A stretch of 64,000 nt of DNA, from contig JAFTBU010000062.1 of the NCBI GenBank assembly GCA_017455065.1, positions 62,001 through 126,000 on the forward strand. The letters are read 5' to 3'. Below, one piece after another: positions 1 through 8,738 of this stretch; positions within the stretch are counted from its first letter, which is position 1, and each line of letters opens with the position of its first letter. Source of the stretch: Bacteroidales bacterium. Its GTDB lineage: Bacteria; Bacteroidota; Bacteroidia; Bacteroidales; UBA932. The notes beneath the pieces were generated by a model. It made no database searches. It saw only the letters and a list, made by a program, of their open reading frames with translations, and was not told where the DNA came from. The translations under genes were made by a program, and so were the position numbers.

Positions 1-1339
1 CCTGATGAACATCATCTCCGGGACCTGCACCGATTTCGAGGGCAGCCTCACGGTCAATGCCCGGGGCGTCGCCATGATACACCAGGAACTCAACCTGGTC
101 CCCTGGATGAGTGTCGCAGAAAACATCTTCCTGGGCCGGGAGCCCCGCACCAGGGCCGGCCTGGTGGACACGAAGCGCATGGAACGCGAGGCAGGATCCA
201 TCCTGGAGGGCCTGGGCTCCACCATCGACAGCCGGAGTCCCGTCCACAGCCTGAGGGTGGGAGAGCAGCAGATAGTCGAGATAGCCAAGGCCCTGTCCAT
301 GCAGGCGGAAGTCCTGATCATGGACGAGCCCACATCATCGCTTTCCGAAAAAGAGACTGAAGTCCTCTTCGGGGTGGTCAGGGACCTGGCCTCCAAAGGC
401 ACGGGCATAGTCTATATCACGCACAAGATGGCCGAGATCTCTGCCCTCGCAGACCATGTCACCATCCTGAGGGACGGCCGCCTCATCAAGGAAGTCCCCC
501 TGAAAGAAACCTCCATCGACGAAATCATCCGCTGCATGGTGGGAAGGGACAGCGCAGGCTTCACTCACGGCGGTGACCGCACCCCCGGCGAAACCGTGCT
601 GCAGGTGGAAGGATTGTCCCTGCAGGACCCTGCCGGAAGCGGGAGGGCCAGGCTCAGCGGCATAGGATTCGAAGTCCGCGCCGGGGAGATCCTGGGCATC
701 TACGGACTCATGGGAGCCGGCCGCACGGAGCTGCTGGAAGCCATTTTCGGCTGCTACCCCGGCAAAGTCTCCGGAAAGATACTGCTCCGGGGCAGGCCTC
801 TGGACAATTCTTCCACCCACAGTGCCGTCCGGCAGGGACTGGCGCTGCTGCCGGAGGACCGCAAACTCGCCGGCCTGGTGCTCGGGATGGACATACGGGA
901 GAACGTCACCCTCGCGGCCCTGCGCTCCTTCGCCAGCCACGGCATTGTCAAGGAAGGCCGGGAAAAGGACAAGGCCGGGGAGTACCGGGAACGCCTGGGG
1001 ATAAAGTCCTCGTCGCTGCGGCAGGAGGCCCGGGAGCTGAGCGGTGGCAACCAGCAGAAGGTCGTCCTCGCGAAATGGCTGCTCACCGACCCTTCGGTCA
1101 TCCTGCTGGACGAACCCACGAGGGGCATAGACATAAACGCAAAGAACGAAATATACAGGCTTCTGGATGAACTCGCCCGCGAAGGGAAGGCCCTGGTTGT
1201 CGTATCCTCGGAGCTTCCCGAGATCATGGCCGTCTGCGACCGCATCATCACCCTGCGCGACGGGCGCCCCGGCGGGAGCTTCCTCAGGGAAGATTTCCGC
1301 GAAGAAAGCATACTGAAAGCCGCATTGCCTGAAAACTGA
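1..1339 (+). CDS. CUT2-type sugar ABC importer ATPase (RbsA/MglA-like), 5'-truncated
   Basis: Cytoplasmic ATPase that powers a ribose/galactose/nucleoside-class importer; two ABC domains lie in one chain. The frame is open to base 2, so the gene starts outside the window. The first visible residues, LMNIISG, are those that normally follow the first Walker A, so that P-loop is lost off the edge. Domain 1 keeps a degenerate signature (RVGEQQ) and Walker B (VLIMDEPTSS). Domain 2 has the family's atypical P-loop GLMGAGRTEL, signature LSGGNQQK and Walker B VILLDEPTRGID. The permease starts 3 bases after the stop, so they share a transcript. No substrate-binding protein is visible, and the substrate cannot be read from the ATPase. 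Confidence 0.93.
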   Translation, partial: LMNIISGTCTDFEGSLTVNARGVAMIHQELNLVPWMSVAENIFLGREPRTRAGLVDTKRMEREAGSILEGLGSTIDSRSPVHSLRVGEQQIVEIAKALSMQAEVLIMDEPTSSLSEKETEVLFGVVRDLASKGTGIVYITHKMAEISALADHVTILRDGRLIKEVPLKETSIDEIIRCMVGRDSAGFTHGGDRTPGETVLQVEGLSLQDPAGSGRARLSGIGFEVRAGEILGIYGLMGAGRTELLEAIFGCYPGKVSGKILLRGRPLDNSSTHSAVRQGLALLPEDRKLAGLVLGMDIRENVTLAALRSFASHGIVKEGREKDKAGEYRERLGIKSSSLRQEARELSGGNQQKVVLAKWLLTDPSVILLDEPTRGIDINAKNEIYRLLDELAREGKALVVVSSELPEIMAVCDRIITLRDGRPGGSFLREDFREESILKAALPEN

Positions 1340-1342
1340 GAT

Positions 1343-2317
1343 ATGAACGGGAAGATAAGATCATTTTTCGCCAAACCGGTGGTCAAGCCGCTGGCGGCCC
1401 TGCTGCTGATGGCTGTGGCCATGACTTTCCTGTCGGACAAATTCGCTACGGCCGACAACATCTTCAACGTCCTGAGGCAGGTGTCGGTGAACCTGTGCAT
1501 CAGCGTGGGCATGACCATGGTCATCCTGACGGGAGGCATAGACCTGTCCGTAGGCTCCATACTCGCCCTGAGCGGTGCGGTGGCGGCCGGACTGACCCGC
1601 AACGGACTGGCCGTGGGCGGAGTGTTCGTGGGATTCACCTTCTGGGGCGGGATCCTGGCGGCCCTGCTCACCGGAGCCATACTCGGAGCCTTCAACGGCC
1701 TCATGGTCACACGCTTCAAGGTGCCGCCCTTCGTGGCCACCCTGGGCATGATGACCATAGCCCGCGGACTCACCATGCTCTACACCGGAGGCTTCCCCAT
1801 CACAGGTCTCAGCAACGCCTTCCGCTTCCTCGGCACGGGCTGGTTCCTGGGCGTCCCCATGCCGGTCTGGGTGGCCGCCGTCATCATCCTCTTCTTTGCA
1901 TTCTACATGAAGAAGACCCCCACCGGACGCTATATCTACGCCATCGGGGGCAATCAGAGGGCGAGCCTGCTGTCCGGCATCAGGGTGGACCGCATCATAC
2001 TGCTGGTATATACCCTCGCCGGCGTGCTGTCCGCAGTGGCGGGCCTGCTGGTCACCGCCAGGCTTGATTCCGCCCAGCCCAATGCCGGCGCGGGCTACGA
2101 GCTCGACGCCATCGCGGCGGTAGTCATCGGCGGCACCTCCCTCAGCGGAGGCAGGGGCTCCATTGCCGGTACAGTCGTCGGCGCCCTCATCATAGGCATA
2201 CTCAACAACGGCCTGGTCCTTCTGGACGTCTCCCCCTTCTGGCAGCAGGTCATCAAGGGCTTCGTCATCCTGGGAGCCGTGATCATCGACAAATTCTCTT
2301 CGAAAAACCAATATTAG
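1343..2317 (+). CDS. CUT2-type sugar ABC importer permease (RbsC-like)
   Basis: Inner-membrane channel subunit of the importer; 324 residues, the usual RbsC size. It is hydrophobic throughout, with 8-10 predicted membrane segments. Family-typical stretches are MVILTGGIDLSVGS near residue 60, FKVPPFVATLGMM near 125, and GGTSLSGGRGS near 265 (the cytoplasmic loop that contacts the ATPase). It lies between the ATPase (3-base gap) and a lipoprotein (6-base gap). CUT2 importers are less common in Bacteroidales than MFS or SusCD uptake, so transfer is possible but not shown. Ribose, other monosaccharides and nucleosides are all possible substrates. Confidence 0.93.
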   Translation: MNGKIRSFFAKPVVKPLAALLLMAVAMTFLSDKFATADNIFNVLRQVSVNLCISVGMTMVILTGGIDLSVGSILALSGAVAAGLTRNGLAVGGVFVGFTFWGGILAALLTGAILGAFNGLMVTRFKVPPFVATLGMMTIARGLTMLYTGGFPITGLSNAFRFLGTGWFLGVPMPVWVAAVIILFFAFYMKKTPTGRYIYAIGGNQRASLLSGIRVDRIILLVYTLAGVLSAVAGLLVTARLDSAQPNAGAGYELDAIAAVVIGGTSLSGGRGSIAGTVVGALIIGILNNGLVLLDVSPFWQQVIKGFVILGAVIIDKFSSKNQY

Positions 2318-2323
2318 ACAGAT

Positions 2324-3742
2324 ATGAAATCAATCCGAATCCTCTTGCTCGCCGCCTCCGTCGCTGCTCTGGCAGCCGGCTGCAGCCAGGCTCCCGACCC
2401 CGTCAAACCCCGCGTGATAGTCACTTCCGACGGAGAGGTCGACGACGAGTGCTCCATGGTCCGTTTCATGCTCTACATGAACGAATGGGACGTCGAAGGC
2501 ATAGTCACCTCCAGCTCCCAGTACCACTGGCGTGGCCACAGATGGGCCGGCGACGACTGGATGGAGCCATATCTGGAGGCCTACGCCCAGGTGTACCCCA
2601 ACCTCATCAAGCATGACAAGCGCTACCCCACCCCCGAGTATGTCCGCAGCATCACGGTGCTGGGCAACGTGGACGGCGAGGGCGAGATGGAGAAAGTCAC
2701 CGACGGCTCCAACCTGATAGCCAGGGTGCTCCTGGACGAGAGCGACGACCGCCCCGTCTGGCTCCAGGCCTGGGGAGGCACCAACACCATAGCACGCGCC
2801 CTCAAGACCATAGAGGAAGAGCATCCGGAAAAGATGGAGTATGTGGCCGCCAAGGCCCGCCTATTCTGCATCTGGGAGCAGGACACCACCTTCCAGAGTT
2901 ACATCCGTCCCGTCTGGGGAGGGATCAAGACCATCATCTCCGACCAGTTCGTGGCCTATGACTATTTCTGGCCCTGGTACAACATCCCCGAGGAAGATTC
3001 GAAATACTTCGGCGCCGCGTGGATGAAAGAGAACATACTCGAAGGTCACGGGCCGCTCTGCAGCGCCTACAAGGCCCTCGACAACGGGGCCTTCCGCTCC
3101 GAGGGAGACTCCCCTTCCTATTTCTACAACATCCCCACCGGCCTCTCCGACATGGAGCACCCCGACTGGGGCAACTGGGGAGGCATGTATGTCCACGTAC
3201 GTGAGAACACCTGGCTGGATCCCGTCCAGGACGAGACTTTCACCTATCCCGAGGGCCGCTGGTACACCCGCAGCGCCTGGGGACGCGCACGCCTGGACCC
3301 CCTGCGCCAGGCTGGGATATATGACGATGCCATGATGTACGAATATCTCAAGCAGATACTCCGCTGGCTGCCCGACGTCCAGAACGATTTCGCCGCCAGG
3401 GCCGACTGGTGCGTCAAGTCCTACGCAGACGCCAACCACGCCCCCGTGATTACCCCTTCGGAGCCCAAGACCGTCAAGGCCGCTCCGGGACAGAAGGTCA
3501 AGCTCAGTCTGCGCGCCTCCGACCCGGACGGCGACGCCCTCAGCTACCAGTGGTGGTTCTATCCCGAAGCCGGCAGCTACAAGGGTGAGCCCGTGCTCAG
3601 CGGCACCGACGGTCCCACAGCCGAAATCACGGTGCCCGCAGACGCAAAAACCGCGCAGACACTCCACTGCGTCTGCACGGTCCGTGACAATGGTTCACCT
3701 CAGCTGACCCGCTACCACAGAGTGGTCATCGAGGTGAAGTAG
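2324..3742 (+). CDS. DUF1593 nucleoside-hydrolase-like lipoprotein
   Basis: Predicted periplasmic lipoprotein of 472 residues with a type II signal ending at Cys20 (LAAGC). Residues about 30-340 match DUF1593, a family related to nucleoside hydrolases. The acidic cluster TSDGEVDDE near residue 35 resembles the metal-binding DxDxxxDD start of that fold. Residues about 375-472 form an Ig/PKD-like tail (SDPDGDALSYQWW). It follows the ABC permease by 6 bases, so it is probably co-transcribed. I infer that it cleaves an N- or O-glycosidic substrate whose sugar the importer takes up. No activity is established for this subgroup, and the old 'cellulose-binding' label should not be trusted. Confidence 0.8.
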   Translation: MKSIRILLLAASVAALAAGCSQAPDPVKPRVIVTSDGEVDDECSMVRFMLYMNEWDVEGIVTSSSQYHWRGHRWAGDDWMEPYLEAYAQVYPNLIKHDKRYPTPEYVRSITVLGNVDGEGEMEKVTDGSNLIARVLLDESDDRPVWLQAWGGTNTIARALKTIEEEHPEKMEYVAAKARLFCIWEQDTTFQSYIRPVWGGIKTIISDQFVAYDYFWPWYNIPEEDSKYFGAAWMKENILEGHGPLCSAYKALDNGAFRSEGDSPSYFYNIPTGLSDMEHPDWGNWGGMYVHVRENTWLDPVQDETFTYPEGRWYTRSAWGRARLDPLRQAGIYDDAMMYEYLKQILRWLPDVQNDFAARADWCVKSYADANHAPVITPSEPKTVKAAPGQKVKLSLRASDPDGDALSYQWWFYPEAGSYKGEPVLSGTDGPTAEITVPADAKTAQTLHCVCTVRDNGSPQLTRYHRVVIEVK

Positions 3743-3749
3743 CCCGCTC

Positions 3750-4277
3750 TCAGAGAGCTGCGACGATAGCCTTCTCCAGATCTTCAGCCTTGTCCACCGG
3801 CTCGAAACGGCCGATGACCTCACCGTCGCGTCCCACCAGGAACTTGGTGAAATTCCAGCGGATGTCATCCTTTTCGGTGGCAGTCTTGGAAAGGGCGGAG
3901 ATAGCCTTCATCTTGAGGCTCTTGTTGACAAAGGGAGCCTTGCTCTTGAGGAATTTGAAGACCTCGTTGGCCTCGGCGCCGTTGACATCGCTCTTGGCCA
4001 TGATCTGGAAGGTCACGCCGTAGTTGAGCTGGCAGAATTCGGAGATCTGCTCGTTGCTGCCGGGCTCCTGGCCGCCGAACTGGTTGCAAGGGAAACCGAG
4101 GACCACCAGGCCCTTGTCCTTGTATTTCAGATTCAGTTCCTCGAGATCCTTGTACTGGGGGGTGAAACCGCACTTGCTGGCGGTGTTGGCGATGAGGACC
4201 ACCTTGCCCTCAAGCTGGGAGAAATCATACTCCTTGCCTTTGCTCGTCTGAGCTTTGAGTTCGTAAAAATTTGCCAT
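3750..4277 (-). CDS. Glutathione peroxidase family thiol peroxidase
   Basis: Reduces hydroperoxides in the cytoplasm. The 175-residue length is normal. The catalytic site is Cys36 in NTASKCGFTPQY, so this is a cysteine rather than selenocysteine enzyme. The second motif FPCNQFGGQEPG (with Gln) and the C-terminal WNFTKFLV (with Trp and Asn) complete the active-site set. Bacterial members usually use thioredoxin rather than glutathione, and a resolving Cys is plausible in the FPCNQF segment. It converges on the DUF1593 gene (7-base gap) and diverges from the GH2 gene. Two ATATCG-N4-CGAT inverted repeats lie between the divergent starts and may regulate it. Confidence 0.93.
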   Translation of the reverse strand: MANFYELKAQTSKGKEYDFSQLEGKVVLIANTASKCGFTPQYKDLEELNLKYKDKGLVVLGFPCNQFGGQEPGSNEQISEFCQLNYGVTFQIMAKSDVNGAEANEVFKFLKSKAPFVNKSLKMKAISALSKTATEKDDIRWNFTKFLVGRDGEVIGRFEPVDKAEDLEKAIVAAL

Positions 4278-4299
4278 GACTTATAATGTTTATATATTT

Positions 4300-4351
4300 A
4301 TATCGTTCACGATGCAAATATAAGGATAATAATTTATATCGCAAGCGATAT
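4300..4351. promoter_or_regulatory. Two copies of an ATATCG-N4-CGAT inverted repeat, possible operator
   Basis: In the AT-rich gap between the divergent peroxidase and GH2 genes, one copy lies at 4300-4313 (spacer TTCA) and a longer one, ATATCG-CAAG-CGATAT, at 4336-4351. Their centres are about 36 bp apart, three to four helical turns. This spacing and the divergent setting suit a dimeric regulator binding twice. The regulator is unknown. Confidence 0.45.
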
Positions 4352-4374
4352 TTTATTTTTTTGCTCCTCTTTCG

Positions 4375-4382
4375 TATATTTG
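4375..4382 (+). promoter_or_regulatory. Bacteroidetes -7 box (TATATTTG) for the GH2 gene
   Basis: An exact match to TAnnTTTG, 17 bases before the chosen ATG at 4400. Transcription would begin near 4390. That excludes the upstream in-frame start at 4286 and supports 4400. A -33 TTTG is not clear. Confidence 0.6.
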
Positions 4383-4399
4383 TTCAAATCGCTTCACCT

Positions 4400-7315
4400 A
4401 TGAAATGCAAAATCCTGATTATCGCTTTACTGCTCACCGTATGCACCTGCGCCGCAGCCAGGGAAAAGTACAATTTCAATTCCGGCTGGCTGCTGAAGGT
4501 CGGAGATATCCCCGGTGCCTCGAAAGCTTCTTTCAAAGATAAAGGATGGCAGGAAGTCACCCTCCCCCATGCATTCAACGAGGACGAGGCGTTCAAACTG
4601 GACATCCACAGCCTGACGGACACGGTGATGTGGTACCGCAAGCATTTCGTCCTGCCTTCCACCGTCCGTGCCAGGAAGGTTTTCCTGGAATTTGAGGGGG
4701 CACGCCAGGGGGTGAAGGTCTTTGTCAACGGAAGCTTCGCCGGCAGCCACGACAACGGAGTGATGGCCTTCGGCATAGACATCAGCCCCTGGGTGAAGCC
4801 CGGCAGGAACGTCGTCGCCGTCCGGGTAGACAACGACTGGGACTACAAGCAGGAGGGAGAGGAGGTGAAATATCAGTGGAGCGACCGCAATTTCAACGCC
4901 AATTACGGAGGTCTGCCCAAGAACGTGTGGCTGCATATCACGGACAAGCTCTACCAGACCCTCCCGCTGTATTCAAATCTCGGCACCACCGGCACTTATA
5001 TATATGCCAAGGAGATCGATGTCCGCAATGGCAGCGCCGTGCTGCACGCCGAGTCGGAAGTGAAGAATGAAACCGGCCGTAGCGTCGGCGCCGCCTACGA
5101 AGTAAGACTGATCGACCGCGACGGCAGCACCCTGAAGACCTTCTCCTCCGCCCCCGTTTCCATAGCTGCGGGGCAGACCGTCACCCTGAGCGCCGAGGCG
5201 GCTGTGGAGGGGCTGCATTTCTGGAGCTGGGGATACGGCTACCTTTATACTGTCAGGACTTCCCTGGTGGTGGACGGTACCGTCAGTGACCAGGTGGAAA
5301 CCCGCACCGGATTCCGCAAGACCCGTTTCGCCGATGGCAAATTCTGGCTTAACGACCGAGTCCTCCAGGTCAAAGGCTTCGCCCAGCGCACCTCCAACGA
5401 ATGGCCGGCCCTGGGCATGTCAGTCCCGGCCTGGCTGAGTGACTACTCCAACGGCTTGATGGTCGGTTGCAATGCCAACCTCGTGCGCTGGATGCACATC
5501 ACCCCCTGGAAACAGGACATCGAATCCTGCGACCGCGTCGGCCTGATGGAGGCCATGCCTGCGGGAGACGCCGAGAGGGACGTCGAAGGAGTCCAGTGGG
5601 AGCAGCGCAAGGCACTGATGCGGGACGCTATCATCTACAACCGCAACAACCCTTCCATCATATTCTACGAATGCGGGAACAAAGCCATCAGCCGCGAGCA
5701 TATGCTTGAGATGAAGGAGATACGCGACCGTTACGATTTCTGGGGCGGTCGGGCCATAGGAAGCCGGGAGATGCTGGACGTACCCGAAGCCGAATACGGA
5801 GGTGAGATGCTGTACATAAACAAGAGCGCCCGCTCCCCTTTCTGGGCCATGGAATACTGCCGGGACGAAGCTTTGCGCAAATATTGGGACGAATGGTCCT
5901 ACCCCTGGCACAGGGAAGGCGACGGCAACGACATGGTATGGTCGGTGAGTCAGAACAGCTACGTCCCTTCGGGCGGCGGTGCCTACAACCACAACCAGGA
6001 CCAGTTCGTCGTGGAGCATGTGCGCCGCTGGTACGACTATTACCGGGAGCGCCCCGGCACCGGCAAGCGCGTCAGCTCGGGCGGTGTCAATATCATATTC
6101 TCCGACTCCAACACCCATTTCCGCGGAGTCGAGAACTACCGCCGCAGCGGCGTGACCGACCCTCTCCGCATACCCAAGGACAGTTATTTCGCCCATCAGG
6201 TGATGTGGGACGGCTGGGTGGACACCGAAGTGCCCCGCATCTACATCGTGGGTCACTGGAATTATGAGCCCGGCACGGTCAAACCCGTGTTCGTAGTGTC
6301 GAATACGGACGAAGTGGCCCTCTTTCTCAACGGCCGGGAACTCGGGCCCTGCCGCCGCGAAAGCCATTTCCTGTTCACCTTCCCCGATGTAGCCTTCGAA
6401 GAAGGGGAACTGGTGGCCGTGGCCTATGACAATGGCAGGGAGGCAGCACGATACAGCCTGGAGACCGCCGGCGAACCCGCTGCCCTGAGACTCAGCAGCA
6501 TCGTCAATCCAGACGGATGGAAAGCCGACGGAGCCGACATCGCACTCGTCCAGATAGAGGTGGTCGATGCCAGGGGCCGCCGTTGTCCTTTGGCAAACGA
6601 GATGATACATTATGAACTGGAGGGTCCCGCCGAATGGCGCGGAGGCCTGGCCCAGGGCCCCGACAACTATATCCTCTCCAGGGATTTCCCTGTGGAATGC
6701 GGAGTCAACCGAGCCATACTCAGGTCCTCCGTCTCACCCGGGAAAGTGACCCTGAGAGCCAGCGCCGAAGGCCTAAAAGGGGCCGCAATCACTTTGGAAA
6801 CCGTGGAATGCAAATCCTCGGGAGGCCTCTCCACATATATCCCCGCCGATCACCTGCAGGGCAGGCTCGCCCGTGGTGAGACTCCCCTGACCCCGTCCTA
6901 CACTGACAAAGCAGTAGATGTACTCATAACATCTGCCAGTGCTGGCTCAAACTCAGAAAAGGCCGCGATGAGTTTCGATGACAACGAGCTCAGTGAATGG
7001 GCCAGCGACACCATCGCCGCCAACGCCTGGATCACCTACTACTTCGGAAGGATGGCCCAGGTGGATGAGGTCTGCCTGAAGCTAGCGGGTTGGAGGCAGC
7101 GCAGCTACCCTTTGGAGATACTGGCAGGGGACGAACTGTTGTGGGAAGGCGATACGGAGCGGTCCCTGGGCTACATCCATATCCCGGTCAAGCCTGTAAT
7201 GGCCAGGGAGATGACCATAAAGCTCAAAGAATCTGCCGGGGCTGGCAGGGATCTGAGGATAGTGGAAGCTGAATTCAAGGAAACCATACTCCCGGAGGCC
7301 GTCAGAAACCGGTGA
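4400..7315 (+). CDS. GH2 family glycosidase with atypical acid/base motif
   Basis: Secreted beta-glycosidase-like protein of 971 residues. The frame extends upstream to 4286, but ATG 4400 is chosen because it begins a signal peptide (cut near CTCAAA) and follows the -7 box. Domains in order: GH2 jelly-roll (about 25-190), Ig-like (about 200-300), TIM barrel (about 305-580), DUF4982/Ig-like C-terminal domains (about 600-800), and a discoidin-like module (about 850-950). The usual acid/base motif GNE reads ECGNK: Lys428 sits where Glu is expected, with Glu424 four residues earlier. This resembles a Bacteroidetes GH2 subgroup of unproven specificity. A canonical beta-galactosidase call is not justified. 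It overlaps the convergent glycosidase gene by 14 bases. Confidence 0.88.
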   Translation: MKCKILIIALLLTVCTCAAAREKYNFNSGWLLKVGDIPGASKASFKDKGWQEVTLPHAFNEDEAFKLDIHSLTDTVMWYRKHFVLPSTVRARKVFLEFEGARQGVKVFVNGSFAGSHDNGVMAFGIDISPWVKPGRNVVAVRVDNDWDYKQEGEEVKYQWSDRNFNANYGGLPKNVWLHITDKLYQTLPLYSNLGTTGTYIYAKEIDVRNGSAVLHAESEVKNETGRSVGAAYEVRLIDRDGSTLKTFSSAPVSIAAGQTVTLSAEAAVEGLHFWSWGYGYLYTVRTSLVVDGTVSDQVETRTGFRKTRFADGKFWLNDRVLQVKGFAQRTSNEWPALGMSVPAWLSDYSNGLMVGCNANLVRWMHITPWKQDIESCDRVGLMEAMPAGDAERDVEGVQWEQRKALMRDAIIYNRNNPSIIFYECGNKAISREHMLEMKEIRDRYDFWGGRAIGSREMLDVPEAEYGGEMLYINKSARSPFWAMEYCRDEALRKYWDEWSYPWHREGDGNDMVWSVSQNSYVPSGGGAYNHNQDQFVVEHVRRWYDYYRERPGTGKRVSSGGVNIIFSDSNTHFRGVENYRRSGVTDPLRIPKDSYFAHQVMWDGWVDTEVPRIYIVGHWNYEPGTVKPVFVVSNTDEVALFLNGRELGPCRRESHFLFTFPDVAFEEGELVAVAYDNGREAARYSLETAGEPAALRLSSIVNPDGWKADGADIALVQIEVVDARGRRCPLANEMIHYELEGPAEWRGGLAQGPDNYILSRDFPVECGVNRAILRSSVSPGKVTLRASAEGLKGAAITLETVECKSSGGLSTYIPADHLQGRLARGETPLTPSYTDKAVDVLITSASAGSNSEKAAMSFDDNELSEWASDTIAANAWITYYFGRMAQVDEVCLKLAGWRQRSYPLEILAGDELLWEGDTERSLGYIHIPVKPVMAREMTIKLKESAGAGRDLRIVEAEFKETILPEAVRNR

Positions 7316-8684
7316 CCACAGGACGTCCTTCCAGCCAGTCTATCATGTTGATTACGAGATAATTCCAGTTCTGGAAGCCCTTGTTCAGCACCGGCTCCCC
7401 GTTGTCCGGGAGATAATACTCGTGCAGGGCTCCGAACCTTTCGAGGTCGCGTCCCAGCAGCAGCACGGTCTTTTCGGCGAGTTCGCGGGCATCCTCGGTG
7501 TAGCCGTAACGGACCAGGCCGCGGAATACCAGCCAGTTGACATTGATCCAGACCGGACCCTGCCATGAGGAGGGGTTGCCGGAAGCGCGCACATTGTACA
7601 TTTTCTCCAGGGGCGAGAGGCTCCTCACCCCGGCGGCGCAGTTGAAAGAACTGGTGTCCCGGTAGTGGAGTTTCACTATGCTCTCCGCCTGCTCGGGGGT
7701 GGCGATCCCGGCCCAGAGGGCCATGAATCCGCTCCATACATCGAATCTCTGGATGAGGCAGTCGTAGTTTCGGGGCTGCCCGGTGTGATAGAAGAAGGTC
7801 CCGGGCTCAGAGCCTGCCACATCGGGCTTTTCAACCGGCAGCAGGTTCAGGTCCACACTGTAATAGAACTTATCCCTGGGGTCCCAGCAATGCTCTTGTA
7901 CGGCCGCTTTCAGCCCCTCCGCCTTGGCAGCGAAATCCGCAGCTATGTCGTCGAGCTTCAGGCAGGACGCCAGGTATTCCATCGCCAGCAGCTCCCTGTA
8001 CATCAGGGCATTGAGGAAGATGGAGCCGGAGCTCTCCGCCGGGCGGTAGAAGGTGCTGGGGTCATTGTCCACGCCAATGGCCTTGTCATCCTCCCAATAC
8101 AGGAGCCCGGTCGCCTTGTGGCGGTGGAAATTTAGATATTTGTCCTCGAAAGCCTGGAGCTTGTAGAAGTCCTCCCTCAGCCACTCTGCGTCTCCGTCCA
8201 TGTTGCGGACGATGAAGGCGGCGTGCTGGGCCAGGGTAGGCTTGTGCATATTGGTCCTCCAGGGGTCGATGCGGGAGAGCATTTCCTCGCGGGAGGGCTG
8301 GTTCCGCTCTATCCAGTAAGGGATCCAGCCGTCCATGCCGCCGTAATTGAGGGAATTCAACACGCAGCCCTGCTCGTACGGAAGGGCTTCGGAGAGGTCC
8401 TTGCGGCTGCCGCGGTCGCGCAGTATCTGCTGGAGGGCTATGTCGCTCAGCCAGGAATCCCAGTCCCAGAGTATGTCGGCGTACTGCTCGCTGCCGGGGG
8501 TCAGGAAGGGAAAGGCAAGCGAGCCTCCCGCCTCCCTGTACATGCCTTTGACGTCCCTGCCTATGTATTCGCGGCAGATTTTCTTGTACTTGGACAGGTT
8601 GGCCTGGCTGCGCTCAGGCAACTGGGCGCCGGCGCTGAAGACTGCAAGTATCAGAACGCAGAAAAGTGTAAGCGACTTCTTCAT
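7302..8684 (-). CDS. GH63/GH37-like (alpha/alpha)6 glycosidase, exported
   Basis: Predicted exported 460-residue alpha-glycosidase-like enzyme with a signal peptide cut after about residue 20 (FSAGAQ). The body is an (alpha/alpha)6-barrel of the trehalase/GH63/MGH1-like group. It has WDWDSW near residue 75, which in the group carries the general acid Asp region, and QGPVWINVNW near residue 390. It resembles the short trehalase-family proteins of Bacteroidetes rather than full-length GH63. The substrate is unknown; an alpha-glucoside or alpha-mannoside is likely. A -7 box TATTTTTG lies at 8705-8712. Transcription diverges from the kinase operon, and its 3' end overlaps the GH2 gene, which suggests one carbohydrate locus. 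Confidence 0.85.
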   Translation of the reverse strand: MKKSLTLFCVLILAVFSAGAQLPERSQANLSKYKKICREYIGRDVKGMYREAGGSLAFPFLTPGSEQYADILWDWDSWLSDIALQQILRDRGSRKDLSEALPYEQGCVLNSLNYGGMDGWIPYWIERNQPSREEMLSRIDPWRTNMHKPTLAQHAAFIVRNMDGDAEWLREDFYKLQAFEDKYLNFHRHKATGLLYWEDDKAIGVDNDPSTFYRPAESSGSIFLNALMYRELLAMEYLASCLKLDDIAADFAAKAEGLKAAVQEHCWDPRDKFYYSVDLNLLPVEKPDVAGSEPGTFFYHTGQPRNYDCLIQRFDVWSGFMALWAGIATPEQAESIVKLHYRDTSSFNCAAGVRSLSPLEKMYNVRASGNPSSWQGPVWINVNWLVFRGLVRYGYTEDARELAEKTVLLLGRDLERFGALHEYYLPDNGEPVLNKGFQNWNYLVINMIDWLEGRPVVTGF

Positions 8685-8704
8685 AATAGCGATTTCAATT
8701 ATTA

Positions 8705-8732
8705 CAAAAATACTTAAAAAGTGTTAACTTTA
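8705..8732. promoter_or_regulatory. Divergent -7 boxes between glycosidase and kinase operon
   Basis: In a 54-base gap, the minus strand has TATTTTTG (8705-8712, serving the glycosidase start at 8684) and the plus strand has TAACTTTA (8725-8732, serving the kinase ATG at 8739). Both fit the TAnnTTT core. The plus box leaves only 6 bases before the ATG, so that mRNA would have almost no leader. Confidence 0.45.
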
Positions 8733-8738
8733 CCGCAT

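Noticed and set aside
3746..3758. Small GCTCT/AGAGC hairpin between DUF1593 and peroxidase genes as a terminator
   Set aside because: Only a 5-bp stem with a 3-base loop and no T tract on either strand.
4286..4399. N-terminal extension of the GH2 gene
   Set aside because: It covers the AT-rich regulatory region and the -7 box; the signal peptide starts at 4400.
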